From Chloroflexota bacterium (GTDB lineage Bacteria > Chloroflexota > Dehalococcoidia > GIF9 > UBA5629): a stretch of DNA of 6,108 nt. Under the pieces are notes generated by a model. The model saw only the letters and a program-made list of their open reading frames with translations. It made no database searches and was not told the origin of the DNA. The position numbers and the translations under genes are program-made. How positions within the stretch are numbered: the stretch's first letter is position 1; the number at the start of each line of letters is the position of its first letter. Shown here one piece after another: positions 1 to 5,290 of the stretch. The stretch spans positions 1 through 6,108 of the forward strand of contig JAPLHJ010000180.1 of NCBI GenBank assembly GCA_026389675.1, written 5' to 3'.

Positions 1-1
1 C

Positions 2-409
2 ATTGAGCACAGCCTGACGGCGGGTGAACTGAGGTATTCGATCGTGGGCATAGGCATAAACGTCAATTTCGATACCGGCAGCTATCCCGAAATAGCGGAT
101 ATAGCCACCTCGCTCTCTGCGCAGCTTGGGCACGAGTTGTCCATCGCTGAAGTGGCGCTGAGCCTTTATACGGAACTTGAAGCTATCTACACCCGTACCG
201 GCGAACCGGCCCGCATAATCGATGCATGGTCTCTTAATATGGTTACCATCGGCCGGAAGGTCAGCGCGGATTTCCACGGCGGCAGGATCAACGGCACTGC
301 GGAAGGGGTTAACCTGCAGGGCAACTTACTAGTCCGGCTCAGCGATGGGTCGATTAAAGAGATAGTAGCCGGTGACGTTACTATCAGGAATAGAAATGGC
401 GGGGCTTGA
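2..409 (+). CDS. birA: Biotin-[acetyl-CoA-carboxylase] ligase, C-terminal part (5' end outside window)
   Basis: This is the 3' part of a biotin-protein ligase gene. The enzyme activates biotin with ATP to biotinyl-5'-AMP and attaches it to a lysine of the biotin carboxyl carrier protein. The frame is open from base 2 with no start, so the first bases are interior codons. The visible 135 residues begin in the late catalytic domain, and the hallmark strand VGIGINVNFD is at residues 15-24. A helical stretch follows, then the small C-terminal SH3-like domain at about residues 85-135 (GRINGTAEGVN, then LLVRLSDGSIKEIVAGDVTIRN), typical of BirA ends. The GTG at 44 lies inside the GIGIN strand and is not a start. 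Whether an N-terminal HTH repressor domain exists cannot be seen here. The TGA stop sits in the loop of the downstream stem-loop. The assignment to the family is secure; a regulatory role is not assessable. Confidence 0.9.
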   Translation: MEHSLTAGELRYSIVGIGINVNFDTGSYPEIADIATSLSAQLGHELSIAEVALSLYTELEAIYTRTGEPARIIDAWSLNMVTIGRKVSADFHGGRINGTAEGVNLQGNLLVRLSDGSIKEIVAGDVTIRNRNGGA

Positions 410-422
410 AGCCCCGCCATTT
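394..422. terminator. Stem-loop between convergent genes, likely bidirectional intrinsic terminator
   Basis: The left arm AAATGGCGGGGC (394-405) and right arm GCCCCGCCATTT (411-422) pair perfectly over 12 bp around a 5-nt loop, TTGAA. The GC-rich core is flanked by A/T on both sides, so either strand gives a hairpin followed by a few U. The U tract is short (ATTTGTTTA rightward, weaker leftward). It lies between the birA end and the slipin stop at 445, where both transcripts must end. The birA stop codon (407-409) is within the hairpin, so a ribosome finishing birA would cover the hairpin as it forms. Confidence 0.75.
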
Positions 423-444
423 GTTTATCGATATTGAATACGCT

Positions 445-1218
445 TTATGTCAGCTTTTTCTGATCTGATCCCGGTTTATTCATCAGGGGCCCTATCAGGT
501 CGATAGGCAGTGGGAAAACCACCGTATTGGTACGTTCCGACGATATGGCCACCAGCGTCTGCAGGTAGCGCAACTGCATGGCCGCCGGCTGACTGGAGAT
601 GATCTTGGCGGCCTCGGCCAGCTTCTCAGCCGCCTGCGCCTCGCCCTCGGCGGCGATGATCTTGGCCCGCCTGCCCCTCTCAGCCTCCGCCTGCGCAGCC
701 ATGATTTTCTGCATATTGTCGGGCAACTGTACGTCGCGCACCTCCACCAGGCTTACCTTGATGCCCCAGGGTTCAGTGCTCTCATCAATGATGGCCTGCA
801 GCTTCTCGTTGATCTTATCCCGGTGCGCCAGCAGGTCCTCAAGCTCAGATTGTCCCACCACATTACGCAGCGTGGTCTGACAGAGCAGTGACGTGGCCCT
901 GATATACTGCTCAACGTTGAGAATCGCAGATTCCGGCTTGATCACGCGGAAATACACCACGGCGTCCACTTTGACAGTCACGGTGTCCATGGTGATGCAT
1001 TCCTGCTGCGGCACATCCATGGTTACCACGCGCAGCTCGACTTTAACCATGCGCTCGATAAAGGGTATGAGCAGGATAAGCCCCGGCCCCCTTACGCCGA
1101 CATATCTGCCCAGCCGGAAGACTACGCCCCTCTCATACTCGTTAACCACCCTGACGGATGCCGCCAGCAGAATAAACACGAATATGGCCAGTATAATAAT
1201 AGGTACGATTGACCCCAT
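445..1218 (-). CDS. Slipin / stomatin-like SPFH (band 7) membrane protein
   Basis: This 257-residue SPFH-family protein is of normal length for a prokaryotic slipin. It has one N-terminal membrane segment (about residues 4-22, PIIILAIFVFILLAA), then VRVVNEYERGVVFRLGRYVGVRGPGL, the classic band 7 opening. The SPFH domain runs to about residue 170. The stomatin signature is at 133-161 (R-x2-I-N ... IIDESTEPWGIKV ... VEVRDVQLP), with Leu replacing the usual basic residue at one position. An Ala/Glu-rich coiled coil at about 170-208 and a hydrophobic C-terminal stretch (VVFPLPIDLIGPL) follow. In PH1511 of Pyrococcus the equivalent hydrophobic C-terminus is the NfeD cleavage site. Slipins oligomerise into membrane scaffolds. 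The gene lies 10 bp downstream of nfeD on the same strand and shares its stop/RBS junction, so the two should be co-translated. The ATG at 1218 has a near-perfect Shine-Dalgarno, which fixes the start. The physiological target is unknown. Confidence 0.92.
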   Translation of the reverse strand: MGSIVPIIILAIFVFILLAASVRVVNEYERGVVFRLGRYVGVRGPGLILLIPFIERMVKVELRVVTMDVPQQECITMDTVTVKVDAVVYFRVIKPESAILNVEQYIRATSLLCQTTLRNVVGQSELEDLLAHRDKINEKLQAIIDESTEPWGIKVSLVEVRDVQLPDNMQKIMAAQAEAERGRRAKIIAAEGEAQAAEKLAEAAKIISSQPAAMQLRYLQTLVAISSERTNTVVFPLPIDLIGPLMNKPGSDQKKLT

Positions 1219-1222
1219 GTTT

Positions 1223-1230
1223 ACCTCCTC
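1223..1230 (-). promoter_or_regulatory. Strong ribosome binding site of slipin, overlapping the nfeD stop
   Basis: Read on the minus strand the sequence is TGAGGAGGTAAACATG. The first TGA is the nfeD stop (1231-1229) and GAGGAGGT is a near-perfect Shine-Dalgarno 4-5 nt before the slipin ATG. This settles the slipin start and suggests translational coupling, since ribosomes terminating on nfeD sit on the slipin initiation site. Confidence 0.85.
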
Positions 1231-2431
1231 ATTTTTTTCTTGTTACGTATAATTTCAGGTTATCTATTTTCTTTACTACCACTTCTTCGCCTGCTGGCGC
1301 GCTGCCCTCATCCAATATAGCTTTCCAGAGCTCACCCTCAACCAGCACCATGCCCTGCGGTTCAAGCGCTACCTTCACCAGGGCGGTCTGGCCTATAATG
1401 CCCTCCTTCCCGGTGATCACCCTGCGCCTCTGTCCGCGCACCGTCGCCCAGACCAAAAGTCCAATAAATATAGCGAAAAATATTGCTACATATACAATCA
1501 AGCTTTTATCAAACTCCATGGAGGCATCACTCCCGGTGAAAAGAATAAATGAACCGATTACTAATGCTACAATCCCACCTGCCGTAAGTATACCATAAGC
1601 AGGTACAAAAATCTCAGTTACGAATAGTCCCAGTGCCAGCATAATCAGCAACAACCCCGCCCAGTAGGCATTCAGCACTCCCAGGGAATAGAATGCCAGG
1701 AAGAGGCACAGTCCGCCTATCACGCCCGGGAAGATCAGCCCGGGGTTGGATATCTCGGTTATCAGCCCGATGGAAGCCAGGGTAAGCAAAATGTAGGCGA
1801 TATTGGGATGGCTGATCATATGCAGGAATTTCTCAAGGGCGGTCATTTCGCTTACCACTATAACGGCGCCCTCCGTATTGAGCGTAACCTCTTTGCCGTC
1901 CGCCAGCACAACCTTCCTGCCGTTAAGCTGCCTGAGCAGGCTGCCCAGGTCGTCCGCGGTAAAATCGACCAGCCTGCTTTCCACCGCCTGGGACGCAGTG
2001 AACGATTTGCTCTCACGCACGGCGGCCTCCACCTCGGCGGGGTCGCGCCCGCGCTTCTCGGCGATGCTGGATATCCAGGCCGCGGAATACTCCGTGGCCT
2101 TTTTCTGAGCCGTTTCAGTCATCTCCTCCCCCACGCTCACGGGATGCGCTGCGCCGATGCTGGTGGCCGGAGCCATGGCCGCGATATGCGCCGAAACCGT
2201 GATAAAGGTCCCGGCCGAGGCCGCCCAGGCGCCCTGGGGAGAAACGTAGACTATTATAGGGACCCTGGCATTCATAATGCGCCTGACGATAGTTTCCGTG
2301 GTATCCAGTAGCCCGCCCGGCGTATCCAATGTGATAATACAGGCCATGTCACCGTTATCCTCGGCCTCGCTGATGCCCCGGCTGATATAATCGGCAACCA
2401 CCGGCACGATAGTGCCTTTCACCTCGAGCAC
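1229..2431 (-). CDS. nfeD: NfeD-type membrane-bound serine (ClpP-class) protease, long form; signal peptide absent in frame
   Basis: Long-form NfeD (NfeD1b-like), partner of the adjacent slipin. Residues 1-170 form a ClpP-class protease domain: KGTIVPVVADYISRGI, then LDTPGG (35-40), VYVSPQGAWAASAGTF with the nucleophile Ser72, and the general-base Lys111 in KKATEYSAAW. Both match the Ser97/Lys138 dyad of Pyrococcus PH1510. Residues 205-330 contain about five membrane segments (209-226, 231-251, 254-276, 280-299, 310-330), followed by a basic RGQRRR stop-transfer. Residues 338-398 form the cytosolic OB-fold NfeD domain (GKEGIIGQTALVKV ... VEGELWKAI ... VVKKIDNLKLYV). The GTG at 2431 is the only usable start in frame, because a TAG stop lies 24 nt upstream of it. 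The protease domain is complete, but the usual N-terminal signal peptide is missing. In another frame, an ATG at 2486 opens MLRKIIRFIYIGA, which resembles the start of one. A frameshift/deletion or a sequencing error is possible. Family assignment is firm; the N-terminus is uncertain. Confidence 0.9.
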   Translation of the reverse strand: MLEVKGTIVPVVADYISRGISEAEDNGDMACIITLDTPGGLLDTTETIVRRIMNARVPIIVYVSPQGAWAASAGTFITVSAHIAAMAPATSIGAAHPVSVGEEMTETAQKKATEYSAAWISSIAEKRGRDPAEVEAAVRESKSFTASQAVESRLVDFTADDLGSLLRQLNGRKVVLADGKEVTLNTEGAVIVVSEMTALEKFLHMISHPNIAYILLTLASIGLITEISNPGLIFPGVIGGLCLFLAFYSLGVLNAYWAGLLLIMLALGLFVTEIFVPAYGILTAGGIVALVIGSFILFTGSDASMEFDKSLIVYVAIFFAIFIGLLVWATVRGQRRRVITGKEGIIGQTALVKVALEPQGMVLVEGELWKAILDEGSAPAGEEVVVKKIDNLKLYVTRKK

Positions 2432-2453
2432 GCGTACCTGACGGCTTTGCCCC

Positions 2454-2483
2454 TATATAAATAAACCTTATAATTTTTCTTAA
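2454..2483 (-). promoter_or_regulatory. Possible promoter for nfeD-slipin (weak)
   Basis: On the minus strand TTAAGA (2483-2478) is separated by 18 nt from TATATA (2459-2454), about 22 nt before the GTG start. Start-site distances would give a leader of only about 15 nt. A second -10-like TACAAT (2500-2495) lies further upstream without a convincing -35. The region is very AT-rich compared with the genes, as expected for a promoter, but neither match is strong. Confidence 0.3.
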
Positions 2484-2517
2484 CATCGTACTCTATTGTA
2501 TAACGGAAGACGTCACA

Positions 2518-2549
2518 GCGTTTAATCCGATCGGTACGCATCGCGTTTA
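2518..2549. repeat. Two GCGTTTA direct repeats flanking an 8-bp palindrome in the divergent intergenic region
   Basis: GCGTTTA occurs at 2518-2524 and 2543-2549 (25-bp period). Between them lies the palindrome CCGATCGG (2527-2534). The cluster sits just upstream of the rightward -35 box, a plausible place for a regulator to bind. A seven-base repeat can arise by chance, and I know no regulator with this site. Confidence 0.2.
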
Positions 2550-2557
2550 TGCCCCGA

Positions 2558-2586
2558 TTGTAGCTGTGATACCATTAGTGTAGAAT
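2558..2586 (+). promoter_or_regulatory. Sigma70-type promoter of the his operon
   Basis: TTGTAG (2558-2563) and TAGAAT (2581-2586) are separated by exactly 17 nt. The -10 box matches consensus at five of six positions. The predicted start point is near 2593, leaving a leader of roughly 24 nt before the hisZ ATG. There is no room for an attenuator, T-box or riboswitch between promoter and gene, so any control of the operon would be at initiation or through feedback on HisZG. Confidence 0.6.
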
Positions 2587-2601
2587 TATCCCGCTTTATG
2601 A

Positions 2602-2606
2602 AAAGG
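2602..2606 (+). promoter_or_regulatory. Ribosome binding site of hisZ
   Basis: AAGGA ends 10 nt before the ATG at 2617 and supports that start. The closer upstream ATG at 2598 is out of frame, lies inside this element, and opens only 12 codons. Confidence 0.6.
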
Positions 2607-2616
2607 ATAAATAATT

Positions 2617-3867
2617 ATGGAAAGCCAAAGATGTAAAGGCGCCCGCGACCTGCTGCCGGACGACATGGAGCGTTTCCGCCAGGTTGAGGACGCCTTCCGC
2701 AGCTCTTGCCTCAACTGGGGCTACCGCGAGATACGTACGCCCACACTGGAATACATACACCTCTTCACCGCGGCGGGCACGCTGACACCCGCCATGCTCG
2801 GGCGGGTCTATTCCTTCCTGGACTGGGACGGGTGGGGCGGCGAGCGCGTCGTGCTGCGCCCCGATGGCACCATCCCGGCCGCCCGGCTCTATAGCGAGAA
2901 CCTGTCCGCCCAGAAGGTCGCCAGGCTCTACTATATAACCAACGTCTTTGCCTTCGAGGAAACGGGCGCCGAGAACCGGGAGAAATGGCAATGCGGCGTC
3001 GAGTTGCTCGGCGATTATGAACGTACCTCGGATACCGAGGTCATCATGCTGGCCATGGAAACCGCACGCACGATAGGACTTCCCAGGATCGAGCTCAAAC
3101 TGTCGCACGCCGGTATATTGAAAGCCCTCATCGGGGAACTCAAGTTAGACTCCGACGCCAGGGAAGCGCTGCTGGATGAGATACTCGAAGGCAACTGGCA
3201 GGCCTTCACCGGAGTCAAGAGCAGGAACCGTGCAGTATTGGAGGCTATCTCCACCCTGATGAAGCTAAAGGGGAAATCGAGCGGCTTCCTGGCCAATCTC
3301 AAGGCCCTGCCCTCCATATCCAAGGCTGTGAAAAAGGAGATCGACGCTTTCGCGGAGATCACTGCGCTGCTGGACACCATGGGTACCGGCTATGCCATCG
3401 ACTTCACTTCCATCCGCGGCTTTGAATATTACACAGGGTTGTGCTTCAAGATAACCTCGGGAGGCGCCAGGATATGCAGCGGCGGCAGGTACGACAACCT
3501 GATCAGTTTAGTCGGGGGCAGGGATATACCTGCCTGCGGCTTCGCCTTTTACATAGATGCCATCACCGCTATGGTCAAACCGCTATCGCTGCAGAAGGCC
3601 GAAAAGACCGTCTCGGTTAAAGCCGGGCAGAAGTCCGCCGCCAGCGTTAAAAGCGCCTTCCAGCTGGCAGCGGCCCTGCGCGCGGCCGGGCTGATCGCGG
3701 AGTTCGATTTCAGCGGCGGCCAGTTGAAGGCGCGCTGGAGCGTGGATATCCAGGCCAAGCCGGCGGGCTTCATCATCAAAGATACTCAAAAGAAAACGCA
3801 AAAGAAGGTCAACTCGGCCAGCGAGGTCATCGATATCATCGGGGGTTTCGGCAAACTTGGCAAATAA
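2617..3867 (+). CDS. hisZ: ATP phosphoribosyltransferase regulatory subunit HisZ
   Basis: This is a 416-residue histidyl-tRNA-synthetase paralogue that lacks aminoacylation activity and serves as activator and histidine sensor for short-form HisG. Class II core features are present: motif 1 GYREIRTPTLEY (35-46), LRPDGTIPAAR (80-90), motif 2 region LYYITNVFAFEETGAENREKWQ (104-125), RGFEYYTG (267-274) and SGGRYDNL (288-295). Residues a true HisRS needs are gone. The motif 2 Arg is Ala112 (FAFE instead of FRxE), and the motif 3 GLER-type Arg is replaced (FAFYIDAI). The C-terminus (about 340-410, AAALRAAGLIAEFDFSGGQLKAR ... AGFIIKDT) resembles a reduced HisRS anticodon-binding domain, which makes this longer than compact HisZ proteins (about 330-390). 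It is the first gene of the operon and overlaps hisG by 11 bp, as expected for two subunits of one complex. The call rests on the lost catalytic Arg residues plus the neighbouring hisG. Confidence 0.9.
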   Translation: MESQRCKGARDLLPDDMERFRQVEDAFRSSCLNWGYREIRTPTLEYIHLFTAAGTLTPAMLGRVYSFLDWDGWGGERVVLRPDGTIPAARLYSENLSAQKVARLYYITNVFAFEETGAENREKWQCGVELLGDYERTSDTEVIMLAMETARTIGLPRIELKLSHAGILKALIGELKLDSDAREALLDEILEGNWQAFTGVKSRNRAVLEAISTLMKLKGKSSGFLANLKALPSISKAVKKEIDAFAEITALLDTMGTGYAIDFTSIRGFEYYTGLCFKITSGGARICSGGRYDNLISLVGGRDIPACGFAFYIDAITAMVKPLSLQKAEKTVSVKAGQKSAASVKSAFQLAAALRAAGLIAEFDFSGGQLKARWSVDIQAKPAGFIIKDTQKKTQKKVNSASEVIDIIGGFGKLGK

Positions 3868-5290
3868 CGCAGCGTCCCCGGCCAGGCTGGCTTTGCCCAA
3901 GGGCAAAATGCTGGCGCGCACCGCCGAATTCCTCAAGGACGCCGGCCTGGGCTTCGACGACTATAACTCCGGCACGCGCATCTACCGCATGCGCTCGCAG
4001 GCCGTGCCCGGGCTGCTGGCCAAGATGCTCAATGAACGCGACATTCCGGTCCAGGTGGCCGTGGGCAACTATGATTTCGGCATCTGCAGCTCCGAGTGGC
4101 TGCAGGAGCTGCAGGCCAGGTACCCGGCCAGCCGCGTCTTTAAGGTTGCCGACCTGGGCTATGACAGTGCGGGCATCTACCTGGCCTGCTCGGCCTCATC
4201 CGCCATCTCTGCCTCAGACATGGCCGGCGGCAGCGCCGCCTGGCGCATAGTTACCGAGTACCCCGCCCTGGCAGAAGCGGCCGCCTATAGAATGAGGCTG
4301 AAAAGGTTTCGCATCTTCCCTTGCTGGGGTTCAGCGGAAGCCTACCCGCCGGAGAACGCCGACTTCTCCGTCCTGCGCGCCAGGGACGAGGACGCCCTGC
4401 GCAGCCTGAATTTAAGGCCGGTCAGCAGGCTTTGCCAAAGCAATGCCTGCATCATCGCCAGCAAGGATAGCCTTCAGGCAGGCGACTTCAGCGGCCTGCT
4501 CAGGCGTTTCGCCTCCGCCGCTAATATCAAGGATAAGCCCTGGCGGAAGCCTGAAAGGCCAACGGCGGCCATAAATAATGATCTTTCGCCAAGCGCACCT
4601 CAGGGTAATATCTGGCTGGCGCTGGCCGACGGCCACCAGCAGATCCACACAGCCGCCTTCCTTGAGAAGGCAGGCATCACCATGCAGGGATACTCGAATG
4701 ACGCCTTGCGGCGGCGGCCCTCCTGCGGCATTGACTGGCTCAGCATCAAGGTCATCCGGCCGCAGGATATGCCCCAGCAGGTAGCCAACGGGAATTTCGA
4801 CCTGGCCATCACCGGGCGAGACTGGCTGCTCGACCACCTCTGCCAGTTCCCCTCCAGCCCGGTGACCGATCTGGCCGACCTCGGCTTCGGCCGGGTGCGC
4901 GTGGTGGCGGTGGTCGGCGAAGAGGTGCCGGCGGACTCAATAGCTGCTATCCGGGAGCTTATCTCCGCAGGCCGGATGGTGCCGCTGCGCATAGCCACGG
5001 AGTATATAAATATCGCCGATAAATACCTGCGTGACAAGCATATCGCGCGTTACCGCGTCATACCTACCTGGGGCGCCACCGAAGTGTACCTGCCCGAGGA
5101 TGCCGACATGCTGATCGAGAACACCGAGACCGGCCAGACCCTGGCGCGCCACAGGCTCAAAATCATAGACACGCTCTTCGAATCGACGGCCTGCCTGATC
5201 GGCAATAAAAACAGCCTTGCGGCAAAAGGTAAAAGAGTTAAAATAGACAAATTAGTCAGGATATTCAGGGAGGCCGCAGCTAAGCAATGA
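3857..5290 (+). CDS. hisG: ATP phosphoribosyltransferase HisG, unusual tandem two-domain form
   Basis: HisG condenses ATP with PRPP to N1-(5'-phosphoribosyl)-ATP, the committed step of histidine synthesis. Normal short HisG is about 210-230 residues and the long form about 290-300 with a C-terminal regulatory domain; this protein is 477. It contains two HisG folds, residues about 10-221 and 251-477, joined by a Pro/Ser/Ala/charged linker (about 222-250). They align without gaps: 61-112 against 303-354 share 18 of 52 residues, and 130-169 against 378-417 share 17 of 40. Shared landmarks are D(I/M)PxQVAxGNxD, ADLG(Y/F), R-I-x-TEY and P-x-WGxxE. The C-half has the PRPP loop TETGQTL (423-429). 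The N-half has ARDEDAL (175-181) in the same register, so it should not bind PRPP there. Conversely LPKGK (13-17) of the N-half is LADGH (256-260) in the C-half. The start is TTG at 3857, overlapping hisZ by 11 bp with GGGGG at 3841-3845. Later starts would cut the LPKGK strand. The HisG family call is certain; which half catalyses is inferred. Confidence 0.9.
   Translation: MANNAASPARLALPKGKMLARTAEFLKDAGLGFDDYNSGTRIYRMRSQAVPGLLAKMLNERDIPVQVAVGNYDFGICSSEWLQELQARYPASRVFKVADLGYDSAGIYLACSASSAISASDMAGGSAAWRIVTEYPALAEAAAYRMRLKRFRIFPCWGSAEAYPPENADFSVLRARDEDALRSLNLRPVSRLCQSNACIIASKDSLQAGDFSGLLRRFASAANIKDKPWRKPERPTAAINNDLSPSAPQGNIWLALADGHQQIHTAAFLEKAGITMQGYSNDALRRRPSCGIDWLSIKVIRPQDMPQQVANGNFDLAITGRDWLLDHLCQFPSSPVTDLADLGFGRVRVVAVVGEEVPADSIAAIRELISAGRMVPLRIATEYINIADKYLRDKHIARYRVIPTWGATEVYLPEDADMLIENTETGQTLARHRLKIIDTLFESTACLIGNKNSLAAKGKRVKIDKLVRIFREAAAKQ

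Noticed and set aside
1808..2311. 167-codon plus-strand ORF opposite nfeD
   Set aside because: It is antisense to a well-conserved protease gene; the translation is rich in Arg/His/Gly with no recognisable domain, typical of an antisense shadow in GC-rich DNA.
2451..2464. TATATAAATA as an archaeal-type TATA box
   Set aside because: All genes are bacterial in type, and good bacterial promoter and Shine-Dalgarno elements are present; AT-richness of the intergenic region explains it.
2598..2636. Small ORF (12 codons, MKRINNYGKPKM) just before hisZ as a his leader peptide
   Set aside because: It contains no histidine codons, overlaps the hisZ start out of frame, covers the hisZ Shine-Dalgarno, and has no ribosome site of its own or attenuator hairpins after it.
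2596..3108. 170-codon minus-strand ORF opposite hisZ
   Set aside because: It is antisense to conserved hisZ codons, with no recognisable domain and no independent support.
2617..3867. Histidyl-tRNA synthetase (hisS)
   Set aside because: The motif 2 Arg (Ala112) and motif 3 Arg are lost, the C-terminal domain is reduced, and the gene overlaps hisG; all indicate HisZ.
4607..5287. Second half of hisG as the regulatory domain of long-form HisG
   Set aside because: That domain is only about 75 residues and has no PRPP loop. This half is about 227 residues and carries TETGQTL and the other catalytic-fold landmarks.
3857..5290. hisG duplication as an assembly artefact or recent tandem copy
   Set aside because: The halves are only about 35-43% identical in their best blocks and show no evident DNA repeat, and a continuous frame with a linker joins them.
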